From contig NW_014577685.1 of NCBI RefSeq assembly GCF_000485595.1, positions 78,729 through 100,682 on the forward strand: a DNA stretch of 21,954 nucleotides. The letters are read 5' to 3'. The DNA is from Priapulus caudatus (taxonomy: Eukaryota > Priapulida > Priapulimorpha > Priapulimorphida > Priapulidae). The notes below the pieces were generated by a model that did no database searches, was not told where the DNA came from, and was given only the letters and a program-made list of their open reading frames with translations. The translations under genes were made by a program, and so were the position numbers. This document shows, piece by piece, positions 8,995 to 17,946 of this stretch; positions within the stretch are counted from its first letter, which is position 1; the number at the start of each line of letters is the position of its first letter.

Positions 8995-9396
8995 GGCCGG
9001 ACACACAGGCGCATGCCATCGCCCGACGCCAGTCGCGCCGATGCATCGCGCAGTCTTGGACACACCAGCGCCGATTTCATTCGGGCGATGGCATCGGCCG
9101 ATGGCATCAGTATCATCTGAACAACTCTGATGGCCTGAGAATGTGTAAAATCGTCGGCGCATGTTATCGCCGGTCGCGGACACACCAAGGCGATGGGCAT
9201 CGGCGCGATGCATCGGCCGGATGGCATCGCGGCGATAATATCAAAACATGTTTTGCATCGTTAGCGATTTTTTGCCATTTCGTGCCGATGGCATCGCCGG
9301 CGCATGCCGATCGCGCGATATTGTGACACACCAGCGATTTCACGCCGATGCAATCGGCGATGCATCGGCCGATGGCATCGCCTGGCTGTGCCGCCC
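8995..9396. mobile_element. Nested element rich in GATGGCATCG repeats, Harbinger-like ends
   Basis: The left end GGCCGGACACACAGGCG follows TTAA. The right end, read in reverse, is GGGCGGCACAGCCAGGCG next to TTTA. The body contains about four copies of GACACACCAGCG-like sequence (near 8999, 9058, 9178, 9325) and many GCCGATGGCATCG motifs in both orientations. GG-rich ends with CACAC next to a TTA-like target recall PIF/Harbinger elements; that assignment is inference. Two overlapping minus-strand frames are translations of the repeats. Confidence 0.6.
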
Positions 9397-9748
9397 TTTA
9401 GCGCCACGCGCAGCAGTCACCGACAGAATGACGCGCTATTAGTATCTATGGTATTCCTTGTAGAACGCCGCCACGCCATGAACAATAGATCACATTCATG
9501 CCAGTGATCTTTTTATACTCGCTTCGGGGTGTTCTAAATAGTCACTCTGTATTACGCCACTGTATGAGTGTGGAGCTTTCGCCCCATCCACACGCAAACA
9601 GCTTCTTATAGCAAGCAATAAACAGAGTCAAAATTACTACCGTGTCCGTATAACTTTATCTATATTTGCTCTACTCATGGTAGTATTGAGCACTCTCGAC
9701 ACACGAGTTCATAAACAACCATTGGAATCTATATATATATATTTTTTT

Positions 9749-9810
9749 GTTGTTGTTGTTGTCGCCTGACGAAGAGACAATATGTTCTCGAAAACTCGCG
9801 TAATAAAATG
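9749..9810 (+). repeat. Transposon-tail-like motif: (GTT)n, CCTGACGAAGAG, CTCGAAAAC, AATAAA
   Basis: A (GTT)n run is followed by CCTGACGAAGAG at 9765-9776, an imperfect GAGA-TCTC stem, CTCGAAAACTCGCG at 9787-9800 and AATAAA at 9802-9807. The order 'CTGA-GAAG, short stem, CGAAA, AATAAA' resembles a module widespread in invertebrate repeat tails. I recognise it by pattern only. Confidence 0.45.
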
Positions 9811-9812
9811 TT

Positions 9813-10318
9813 GACACCTATATCTATTTTTAAATTCATCTTATATATATATGCAAGCCGTGGCTAAGCAAGCCGCGTATATTTTAGCGTGTGAACGCAA
9901 CTAAACTCCTCGTGTGAACACAGCAATATTCTTATCAGGCCTTAGGTGCCCCAGATATTTGAACGAAACAAAGCGCAACAATGAGAGAAGCTGTAGCTAA
10001 TAGACTGAGCGGTTGGATCAAGCTGTCATGACTAGCCACACGCTCATTCGTTACACGTCACATCGCATGCTTGCATCCATTCATCCACTCATCCTGCTTC
10101 ATTATGTCAACCCCATTAAATAAGCGTGAGGTTTTTTATGCTTGGACGAGCAGTGTCTGGATAGTTTATGATATAACCTTGTCGGGAACGTAATCGTGTA
10201 GGCCTAATCGAACGGGAAATTGGAAACGGAAGTTCGCCGACGCTGTCGCTGCAGGTTCCGGATGGTTGGGAAAGAGGCTTGCAAACGCGTATGGTTGGTT
10301 GGCCATCGTATACTCAGA
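9813..10318. other. Unique spacer, nothing recognised
   Basis: About 500 bp of ordinary composition without a supported gene. The local repetition GCAAGCCGTGGC / GCAAGCCGCG near 9854-9880 is too short to call. Confidence 0.5.
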
Positions 10319-10321
10319 TAG

Positions 10322-10830
10322 AACTAGTTCGATAGAAATAGTTCAACCGCTGTAGAAATAGTTTAACCGCGGTAGAAATAGTTTAACCGCGGTTGAAATA
10401 GTTCAACCGCAGTAGAAATAGTTTAACCGCCGTAGAAATAATTCAACCGCAGTAGAAACAGTTCAACCGCGGTAGAAATAGTTTATCTGCGACAGAAATA
10501 GTTCAACCGCGGTAGAAATAGTTTAACCGCAGTAGAAATAGTTTATCTGCGATAGAAATAGTTCAACCGCTGTAGAAATAGTTTAACCGCGGTAGAAATA
10601 GTTTAACCGCGGTTGAAATAGTTTATCCGTGGTAGAAATAGTTCAACCGCCGTTGAAATAGTTTAACCGCGGTAGAAATAGTTTAACCGCAGTAGAAATA
10701 GTTCATCTGCGATAGAAATAGTTCAACCGCTGTAGAAATAGTTTAACCGCGATAGAAATAGTTTATCCGCGGTTGAAATAGTTTAACCGCGGTTGAAATA
10801 GTTTATCCGCGGTAAAAAATAGTTTATCCT
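10322..10830. repeat. 20-bp minisatellite, about 25 regular copies
   Basis: Units have the form AGAAATAGTTTAACCGCGGT and keep an exact 20-bp step from 10334 to 10813. Variation is by substitution only: TTTA or TTCA, AACC or ATCT, and GCGG, GCAG, GCTG or GCCG. The core ACCGCGGT is palindromic. Groups of variants recur, for example units at 10514-10573 match units at 10674-10733 (8 units, 160 bp). Confidence 0.97.
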
Positions 10831-10852
10831 TTCTATAGTAGCTCTTGATCTC

Positions 10853-10854
10853 TC

Positions 10855-10898
<44 letters not shown>
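10853..10898. repeat. (CT)n microsatellite entering the gap
   Basis: CT repeat with a single TCGC interruption, ending at the first N, so assembly probably broke inside or just beyond it. Confidence 0.95.
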
Positions 10899-11817
10899 NN
10901 NNNNNNNNNNNNNNNNNNNNNNNNNNNNNNNNNNNNNNNNNNNNNNNNNNNNNNNNNNNNNNNNNNNNNNNNNNNNNNNNNNNNNNNNNNNNNNNNNNNN
11001 NNNNNNNNNNNNNNNNNNNNNNNNNNNNNNNNNNNNNNNNNNNNNNNNNNNNNNNNNNNNNNNNNNNNNNNNNNNNNNNNNNNNNNNNNNNNNNNNNNNN
11101 NNNNNNNNNNNNNNNNNNNNNNNNNNNNNNNNNNNNNNNNNNNNNNNNNNNNNNNNNNNNNNNNNNNNNNNNNNNNNNNNNNNNNNNNNNNNNNNNNNNN
11201 NNNNNNNNNNNNNNNNNNNNNNNNNNNNNNNNNNNNNNNNNNNNNNNNNNNNNNNNNNNNNNNNNNNNNNNNNNNNNNNNNNNNNNNNNNNNNNNNNNNN
11301 NNNNNNNNNNNNNNNNNNNNNNNNNNNNNNNNNNNNNNNNNNNNNNNNNNNNNNNNNNNNNNNNNNNNNNNNNNNNNNNNNNNNNNNNNNNNNNNNNNNN
11401 NNNNNNNNNNNNNNNNNNNNNNNNNNNNNNNNNNNNNNNNNNNNNNNNNNNNNNNNNNNNNNNNNNNNNNNNNNNNNNNNNNNNNNNNNNNNNNNNNNNN
11501 NNNNNNNNNNNNNNNNNNNNNNNNNNNNNNNNNNNNNNNNNNNNNNNNNNNNNNNNNNNNNNNNNNNNNNNNNNNNNNNNNNNNNNNNNNNNNNNNNNNN
11601 NNNNNNNNNNNNNNNNNNNNNNNNNNNNNNNNNNNNNNNNNNNNNNNNNNNNNNNNNNNNNNNNNNNNNNNNNNNNNNNNNNNNNNNNNNNNNNNNNNNN
11701 NNNNNNNNNNNNNNNNNNNNNNNNNNNNNNNNNNNNNNNNNNNNNNNNNNNNNNNNNNNNNNNNNNNNNNNNNNNNNNNNNNNNNNNNNNNNNNNNNNNN
11801 NNNNNNNNNNNNNNNNN
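10899..11817. other. Assembly gap, 919 N
   Basis: A run of unknown bases. Four long open frames spanning it are artefacts because N carries no stops. The true gap size is unknown. Confidence 1.
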
Positions 11818-11863
11818 GTTCCAGCTTGTTCTTGTGGTTCTCGCGGTACTTCTTCTGTTCCAA
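11818..11863 (-). CDS. Probable internal exon, 5' part, cut by the gap
   Basis: On the minus strand a pyrimidine-rich stretch (complement of about 11866-11900) ends in GGCACAG at the 11864/11865 junction, a good 3' splice acceptor. The 46 bases that follow read LEQKKYRENHKNKLE with codons ending mostly in G or C (TTG, CAG, AAG, TAC, CGC, GAG, AAC, CAC), unlike the surrounding repeats. The peptide is strongly charged and could be helical. The rest of the exon lies in the gap and I cannot name the protein. Exon phase is assumed. The downstream frame beyond the gap is not trustworthy. Confidence 0.5.
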
Positions 11864-11955
11864 CTGTGCCGGGAAGCGTAGGAACAGCAATGAGAAACAG
11901 TCGCTGCGAGGTTGGTTCGCGAGGGTTGGTGTTCATTCGAGCAGACGAGATGGTT

Positions 11956-11957
<2 letters not shown>

Positions 11958-11995
<38 letters not shown>

Positions 11996-11997
11996 AA
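11958..11997. repeat. (GA)n microsatellite
   Basis: About 17 GA dinucleotides, then GAAAGAAAGGG. Confidence 0.95.
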
Positions 11998-12305
11998 GGG
12001 AGCGTGTTCATGCGAGCGAGAGAGTAGAAGAAGATGTAATTTCATTTATCCGATCAATTTTTTTGCACATTCCACTCTTCGAGAGTCAATTTTCTCCACA
12101 AATGTCATCAGCCCTCGGCACTCCTATTAGTGACTAGACACGAGCAGCTCTATGTTATGCCTGCACGCGGGAACGGCAGAGCGCTGAGGGCGGGAGGAGA
12201 GCGTATATCGGCGCTGTGTACGTTGTTTGCTGAGTACTTCGCTCTCTGATCAGCGCTAGGTCTACGACAACTACAGGTTTGCATGGCACATGACGTACGT
12301 GGGGA
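11998..12305. other. Unique spacer, possibly intron
   Basis: Ordinary composition lying upstream of the probable minus-strand exon. No further exon was recognised. Confidence 0.4.
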
Positions 12306-12309
12306 AATG

Positions 12310-12396
12310 TCATGTACGCGCGTGCGTGTGTGCGTGCGCGTGCGTTTACGTGCATGCGTGCGTGTGCGAGTGTGCGTGCGCGTGTGTACGTGCGTG

Positions 12397-12467
<71 letters not shown>

Positions 12468-12485
12468 CGTGGTGTGTGTGTGTGG
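12310..12485. repeat. (GCGT)n then (TG)n microsatellite
   Basis: GTGC/GCGT repeats to about 12395, then a nearly pure TG run of ~65 bp to 12463, then mixed TG. Confidence 0.97.
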
Positions 12486-12489
12486 TCGC

Positions 12490-13020
12490 GGGCGGCGGTG
12501 ATGTGTAGTCATTGGCTTCATCCAGGCCACACTCACATGCACGTAACCCCCCTACCATGCCACGTCTATCCAAGCTTCGATGGGCAATCGATGGCCTTTC
12601 GTATTGATCCTCAACCGTCTAGATATTCGAGCGAGGGGAAAATCTAGAAGCGTATGGAGAAGGAGATTGAGGGTCCGCACGATGCGTGAGTACGATTGAG
12701 AGAGCCTGTAAACGGGAATGTTACGATAGAGTATATGAGAGGTGAACGAGGTGGCTGGTGTGTAAGGAAAAGAGAGCGAGCGAGCGAGAGTGCGTGTGTG
12801 TGGAAGGTATAGATTGTGAAGAGGCAGACATTGGAAAAGGAAAAGAGACGAAGGACAAGGGAGGAGAAAGGGAGAATGTAAGAGCTTGCGAGTAGTTAAG
12901 ATGTGGGGGGTTATGAGAGGGACGAGAGGACTAAGAGAGAGAAGGAGAGGATATATTATAATTATCAAGAAGTGCATAATGGAGATCTATCATGGCCCTC
13001 GCTATTATGAACACTCTTGA
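12490..13020. other. Purine-rich spacer, no gene recognised
   Basis: From about 12640 to 12955 the plus strand is GA/GG-rich without a clean repeat unit. The 141-codon minus-strand frame (12552-12977) is Ser/Leu/Pro-rich low-complexity sequence. Confidence 0.45.
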
Positions 13021-13024
13021 TTAT

Positions 13025-13065
13025 AAATAAAATATATACTATATATAATATATATATATAATATA

Positions 13066-13127
<62 letters not shown>

Positions 13128-13139
13128 GGAGAGAGAGAA
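13025..13139. repeat. (TA)n followed by (GA)n
   Basis: TATATAATATA-type sequence to 13070, then about 25 GA dinucleotides and a GATAGAGGGA tail. Confidence 0.95.
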
Positions 13140-13540
13140 TGGATAAGAAAGTTGGGGATGACGTTGCCTTGCCATAGTCGACATTAAGCAATAGAAACAC
13201 GGCGAGCACAAACATAGAACAGGATGCGAGAACGAAATGATAGATAGAGGCAGCTCAAAGAAGGGGAGAGGAAGACAGATGCCCTACTTTATATAACTAT
13301 CACTATATGATTTAGATACCTATACGCGCCTACAGGAAAGATAAAGCACTAATGACTCATTAGCCGACAGATAACAGTTGATCGAGAAAATTAGTTGCTC
13401 ACTAATTTCATTAAGATGAGTCTGTTGTCACACTGCTTCATATTACCCTCTCATCACTGCTGCATTATAATCGGATCAGTCTCCGACGTCGTGAGAGCGG
13501 TAGCGATTTTTTGATATCGAAAAAATTGGATCATAGCACA
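13140..13540. other. Unique spacer, nothing recognised
   Basis: Ordinary composition. No open frame above background, tRNA or transposon end recognised. Confidence 0.45.
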
Positions 13541-13965
13541 CCTACTTTCTCCTCGCTCTCCTGTATTTGTTCTTTTATGCTAACCCATTTCCTTCTCCCG
13601 TCCTTTATTCTACTGACCATCTTCGCCCCTTAGCCCTCTCCTCCTCCTGTCTTCTTTGTCATACCTTCCTTCTTCCCGTCTTATTTCTTTAGACAGCACA
13701 TTCTCCATTCCACTTCTGCCCTTTCCTCCCCAATCTCTTCCGCCCTCCTCTCCCTCCTCCCGCTATCGTTCGTCCCACCATCCTCTCCCGTTCCCCTTCC
13801 TCGCTCCAACCGGACATCTTATACTCCCCCATCCTTCTCTTCAATTCCTTGGCCACCCTTACCTGCCCAACACTCTTCTCCCTCTCTCTTGGCATTAGCC
13901 CCTCACTCTCACGCTCCTAGCTTTCACTCGACATCGCTACTTCCCTCGTACCCTTCTCCCCTCCA
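13541..13965. repeat. Pyrimidine-rich low-complexity tract
   Basis: Plus strand dominated by CTCC, TTCC and CCCT without fixed period. The 80-codon plus frame (13656-13898) is Ser/Pro/Leu-rich and reflects composition. Confidence 0.7.
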
Positions 13966-14132
13966 CCACCCGTACTTACGGTGATTCCTCTCGCATCCTG
14001 CTCAATATTGGCTTCAAACTTCGAGATGACTTCCGTGTGAAACATCGTCAGCTAAAAAAAACACATTTAAAAAGAAGAAACAACGGCGCCGCGTTATTAG
14101 GTTATATGCTGTCGACGCGAATCGCTCGAGGC

Positions 14133-14188
14133 CACTGATCTCTATTATACTAACTATTAGATTATAGTTAGTATAATAGAGATCAGTG
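14133..14188. repeat. Perfect 25-bp inverted repeat with 6-base loop
   Basis: CACTGATCTCTATTATACTA begins the left arm (14133-14157), and the right arm (14164-14188) is its exact reverse complement through all 25 bases. Flanks are partly complementary too (CTCGAGGC and GCTCGCGGCC). It could be a minimal foldback insertion or a hairpin RNA precursor; nothing decides. Confidence 0.9.
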
Positions 14189-14302
14189 CTCGCGGCCCAG
14201 AAGCATACACGTGGTGCCATCTAGTGTGACAAAGGATAAATTACAACAAAGACGTCATCGGACCTCTCTTTGGCAGGACGCATCGATCTATGCGCGTATA
14301 CT

Positions 14303-14377
14303 ACACACACGCGCGCGCGCACACACAAACGCACGCACGCGCACACGCAATCACGCACGCACGCACGCACGCACGCA
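14303..14377. repeat. (CA/CG)n and (ACGC)n microsatellite
   Basis: ACACACGCGCGCGC followed by ACGC tetranucleotides, ending CACTGAG. Confidence 0.93.
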
Positions 14378-14381
14378 CTGA

Positions 14382-14592
14382 GTAGATAGATAGATAGATA
14401 GATAGGAAATACGAGTAAGAAGCTAACTAGATAGATAGATAGATAGATAATAGATGAAGATAGAAGTATAGATAGATATGACCAGACAGACAGACCAGAC
14501 CAGACAGACGACAGACAGCTACAACGACAGCTAAAATAGATAGATATAAATACATAATAGAAGATAAGATACATAGATAGAATAGATAGATC
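14382..14592. repeat. (TAGA)n / (CAGA)n microsatellite
   Basis: Blocks of TAGA separated by short non-repeat inserts, with a CAGA/CCAGA block at about 14480-14520. Confidence 0.93.
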
Positions 14593-14639
14593 AGTTTTTT
14601 TTGTTAATTAGTTCGATGAGTGTGAGCGTCAGTGTTTGA

Positions 14640-14875
14640 CGTTCCGTGCGTGCTCGTGTGTGTGGCGCGCTGCGCTCGTACGTGGCGTGTGTGTGAGGCG
14701 CGTGTGTGCCGTGCGCGCTGCGCTCGTAACGTGTGTGGTGCGTGCGTGCCGTGCCCGCGTGTGTGTGCGTGTGCGTGTGCGTGCGCTCGTACGTGGCGTG
14801 TGTGTATCGCGTGCGCGCGCGTGTGTGTGCGCGCCGTGTGTGCACGCGGTGTGTGTGCGCGCGCGTTGTACGAGC
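14640..14875. repeat. (GTGC)n / (TG)n degenerate tract
   Basis: GTGTGC, GCGTGC and GTGCGCGC repeats with a recurring CGCTCGTACGTGGCGTGTGT module near 14672 and 14785. Frames on both strands are Cys/Val/Arg or His/Thr-rich translations of this tract. Confidence 0.9.
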
Positions 14876-15059
14876 ATCCGTGTTGTCTACAGTGGATACT
14901 AATGCGGCGTGTGATGTGCTATTCATGCAAAGAAGCCGCTTGGAGCACATGAGCCGTTTCTCAGCGCTGACCGCTGAAGCTGTGAATTTGTGTGTGGTTG
15001 ACTGCTGGCGTGGCCAACAGGCGTCGGAAAAGCCATAAAATAGTGCCGCGGCTTTTCAG

Positions 15060-15260
15060 TGGCGTTCACGCAGCGCTTTTCGAAAAGGGGGGTGTAGGAG
15101 CACGCGAAGGGGGGGGGTCTGGGGGGCTGCTGCCCGCCAGAAAATTTTTTGAAATTTGCATTCCACAGATTGCGTTTTCTGCGCGAGAATATGGGGGTTC
15201 CCCCGGAACGCCGCTGGACCCGCCCCTGTACACGCCCCCTGAAAACTGTAGACACTGAAC
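15060..15260. repeat. G-run and hairpin-rich segment, probable dispersed-repeat end
   Basis: Runs of six to nine G, a GGGGGCTGCTGCCCGCC hairpin, then AGAAAATTTTTTGAAATTT, a GGGGGTTCCCCC hairpin and GCCCCCTGAAAA. A related order (G-run hairpin, then A-rich) occurs at 16590-16650, which suggests a repeat family. Frames on both strands look like translations of this structure. Confidence 0.4.
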
Positions 15261-15299
15261 CCGTGTGCGCTTCACTGACGGTGGGTCCCGGGCGGTAGA

Positions 15300-15500
15300 A
15301 TTCATTGATTCATCAAGCTGCGTACGCAAATATTTTGCGTAAATCTTGTGTGCGTACGCAATCGAACGTTGCTTAGTTGCGATTTTATCAACGCAGTTTA
15401 TTTAGTAGTATTCGTATTATAGTATTAGTATGCGATTTCGCGTTACGCAAGCGAGGCCGTTTAGGTGCGTTCATCAAAGCTTAAAATTTACGGTAACCTT
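15300..15500. repeat. Palindrome-rich segment with TGCGTACGCA twice
   Basis: The 10-bp palindrome TGCGTACGCA occurs at 15320-15329 and 15351-15360, flanking AATATTTTGCGTAAAT. TTCATCAAGCT near 15310 and TTCATCAAAGCT near 15472 are a direct repeat. The pattern suggests a small repeat element, but its ends are unclear. Confidence 0.35.
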
Positions 15501-15519
15501 TGCGTAGGGAGTGTGTATG

Positions 15520-15624
15520 TGTCTAGAGAGAGAGCAGAGAGAGAGGTGTGGGCGTGCGTGTTGTGTGATGTGTGTGTGAGAGAGAGAAGAAGGGGGTCTG
15601 TACGTGTTTGTGTTTGTGTATGGT

Positions 15625-15658
<34 letters not shown>

Positions 15659-15871
15659 GAGGGGGTGGGGAGGGAGGGAGGGATGGAGGGAGAAGAGAAA
15701 GAGAAGAGAGAGCAGAGAGAGAGAGAGAGGAGAGAGAATGAGCGCGAGCGAGGAGAGAGAGAGAGAGAGAGAGAGAGCGCGCCGAGCGGAGAGAGAGTAG
15801 AGAGATGAGAGAGAAAGAGAGAGAGCGCGAGAGAAAACAAGAGATAGTGTGTGCGCGCGCCGCGTGTGTGG

Positions 15872-15905
<34 letters not shown>

Positions 15906-16035
15906 CTGTGCGTGATTGTGCTGTGCTGTGCTGTGTGTGTGTGTTGTGTGCTGTGTGTGTGTGTGTGTGTGTGCGTCCGTGCGTGCGTGGCGTTGGCGGT
16001 GCGTGTGCGTGGGCGTGAGAGAGAAGAGAGGTGTG
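15520..16035. repeat. GA-rich then TG-rich microsatellite block
   Basis: GAGA runs at 15520-15545, 15627-15656, 15710-15835 and 15878-15905, alternating with TG runs at 15545-15580 and 15910-15985. Ser/Leu/His frames on the minus strand and Glu/Arg frames on the plus strand are repeat translations. Confidence 0.95.
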
Positions 16036-16380
16036 CGTGTTTGTCTGTTGTGCTGTTTGTTTTACGTGAATCAACGTAACTTAGCCATACTAACGTACAC
16101 TACAGACAGTCGACACAACGTGCATAGGCCCTACACTAGCTATTATAAAAAGCTGCCGTTTGATAGCTAGAGTAGATGGCAAGTAATAATCGTTGAAAAT
16201 TTCTTAATCTCACGATGTAAACAAACTCAAGTCTATGAACATAGATATCGTGTTGCGTGCAATCCAATTCTGCCCGAATCTACGAATCTGCCGGACTGGT
16301 GTGGCAGCCTCAATTGAACTGTAGCACGGCTGAAAACCCAGCGCTGATAAACGTCAGTGGTTTAAATGGGATCCTCTTAC
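16036..16380. other. Unique spacer, nothing recognised
   Basis: Ordinary composition with no supported gene or RNA. Confidence 0.45.
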
Positions 16381-16660
16381 GCTCTTCTTCTTTCTTCTTT
16401 CTTTTTTTCTCGTCTTTTTTTGAATCTCAGGGGGGATATTTGTACAGGCCATCCCCCCCCCTCCTTCAAAAGCAGGGAGATGCATCCCCCCATCCCCGGA
16501 CGGCGATTTACGCCCGTGTTAGGTGGACTGCGATGCGCTAGCGCATAGCGTAGTGCAGCGCGGCGTAGCGCTGCACGGAGCGGAGCGGGGAGCGCGGGGT
16601 GCTCGAGGGGGGTGTCCCCCCTGCGGTTTGAAAAAAGAAAAAATGAAAATAACGCCTAAA
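16381..16660. repeat. CT/T tract, G-run/C-run pairs and strong GC hairpins
   Basis: A TTC/T tract to 16420, then GGGGGGAT pairing with ATCCCCCC. ATGCGCTAGCGCAT at 16533-16546 is a perfect 14-bp palindrome. GTGCAGCGC (16553-16561) and GCGCTGCAC (16568-16576) form a perfect 9-bp stem. GAGGGGGGTGTCCCCCCT is a further hairpin, followed by an A-rich stretch. It resembles 15060-15260 in layout. Confidence 0.5.
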
Positions 16661-17110
16661 AAATACGCAATTTCTTGCACATTTTTCTGTATTATTCTCA
16701 TATTTTACTTGTTTGTTGTTTCATTAAAATCATCATGATTTTGGCAGAATGAAAAATTGTGTCGTTCATACATTTCCTTTGGTACTCACATCATTTATTG
16801 GCTAATAAGGCGCGAACCTTGAGTCTCTTGACAGTATCCTTCCCACCCCACCACCCCCAGGGCCGATTCAGAATAACCAGCCAGAATACGGCCCGAATCG
16901 CGCTTGAAACCCGGACCAAGGGCATGCTCCCTCAATAATAACGGCAAACGGCAATGCTGCCTGCATAGAATCAAGGACCGTAGACGGGGAAGCAGAGGAA
17001 TGTGCTGCCAGAGTTCTGGATCATAAAATTTTATAGCTACAGGTTGACCTGACCTCATCTGACGCCTGGTCTCCGCTTATACGGGGCCTAGATTACACGT
17101 ATAACATATA
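16661..17110. other. Unique spacer, nothing firmly recognised
   Basis: Ordinary composition. The 87-codon minus frame (16795-17058) has no recognisable motif. Confidence 0.4.
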
Positions 17111-17118
17111 TATGTATC

Positions 17119-17145
17119 CCGCCCCGCCCCCCCCCCCCCCCCCGG
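17119..17145. repeat. Poly-C run
   Basis: GCCCCGCC followed by about 18 consecutive C, then GGCC. The length is likely uncertain for sequencing reasons. Confidence 0.9.
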
Positions 17146-17387
17146 CCAAAAAACGGTATAAATTTAATTGAAAAGATTTTGGTTACGGAAAAATGTATGG
17201 CCTGAAAAAAGTGCCTGCGGGCGCGTCGCCGCGGCTGCGCGCTAGTTCCGAACGCCCGTTGGGCGTTGGCATACAGTTGCTCGAGCAGCCATATCTGAAC
17301 AATGTTGTCTGTTATTTTATTATTGCACGGTTTTTATTCTCTGTTGCGCGCACACGAACGGATGTGTGGGACAAGATGATTTTGTAA

Positions 17388-17885
17388 GTATTAGTAGGTA
17401 TAATAGCTAATAGTATGTAAATGTTGTATCTATATTTTCCATTCCATTCCATTAGTTTGTATTCAGATTAGTCCTTGGAAGAGCACAATCCCTGAAGGAA
17501 AGGAGAGAGGGTGATAGAAGGGGTTAGTGGGGTCTAACGTAGCGGAAGAATGTATTCGGGAAGCGTCCAGAAGGGGCCCAGCTCGCATTCGCGCGAGCAC
17601 ACGCGGCAACACGGTTTCGGGAGGAGAATACGTAAAACGACACTTCGGCTCCTCGCACTATTTATTAGTAGATATGTGTATATAGTATAGGTTCTAGAAT
17701 AACCACCTGCACTATTTAACATTACCGACTCCCGTGACAAACTTTCGCCTCCACTCACCGACCCCACAGACAATCACCCGCACACATCAAGACATTATTC
17801 CGCGTTGATAAAGGACAGGATTTGAAGGGCCGAGCAAGTGGAAGAGGTAGAAGCAGAAAAATGGCTGTGAGAGAAAATGGTGTGA
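17388..17885. other. Unique spacer with one GC hairpin
   Basis: No gene recognised. GCTCGCATTCGCGCGAGC at 17581-17598 can fold back on itself. The 79-codon minus frame (17534-17773) shows nothing recognisable. Confidence 0.4.
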
Positions 17886-17889
17886 GGAC

Positions 17890-17946
17890 CTTATAGGATT
17901 TATGCTGCAGCGTAAGGCAGTCGCCTTAACTCAATCACTCGGCGGC
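17890..17946 (-). repeat. Possible tRNA-Ser/Leu-derived SINE fragment
   Basis: The minus strand reads GCCGAGTGATTGAGTTAAGG then CGACTGCC, close to the D-arm region of tRNA-Ser/Leu (GCCGAGTGGTTAAGGCG) with a small insertion. No good B box follows, so it is not a functional tRNA. Confidence 0.3.

Larger units (their letters stand above)
8568..9657. mobile_element. Outer inverted-repeat element with ~220-bp arms
   Basis: The left arm 8568-8783 and right arm 9428-9657 are reverse complements with small indels. Shared blocks include GTTATACGGACAC, TAATTTTGACTCTGTT, TCCACACTCAT, TAATACAGAG, ATCTATTGTTCATG, AATACCATA and TAGCGCGTCAT. Similarity stops abruptly outside 8568 and 9657, marking the ends. 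The arms are degenerate enough to suggest age. The centre holds two further inverted-repeat structures and no supported coding frame. Confidence 0.82.

Noticed and set aside
8950-9227. Two overlapping 78-87-codon minus-strand frames
   Set aside because: Both are translations of the GATGGCATCG repeats in the nested element.
10000-10060. tRNA-like GACTGAGCGGTTGGATC near 10003
   Set aside because: No B box or cloverleaf partner follows at a workable distance.
10763-12137. Four open frames of 375-430 codons across the gap
   Set aside because: They are open only because 919 N give no stop codons; the real ends are GA/CT repeat translations. Only the short exon-like piece at 11818-11863 is kept.
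12150-12647. His/Thr and Cys/Val frames on both strands
   Set aside because: They come from the TG/CA and GCGT microsatellites.
16890-16960. B-box-like GGGTTTCAAGC on the minus strand
   Set aside because: No A box at a suitable distance and no supporting stems.
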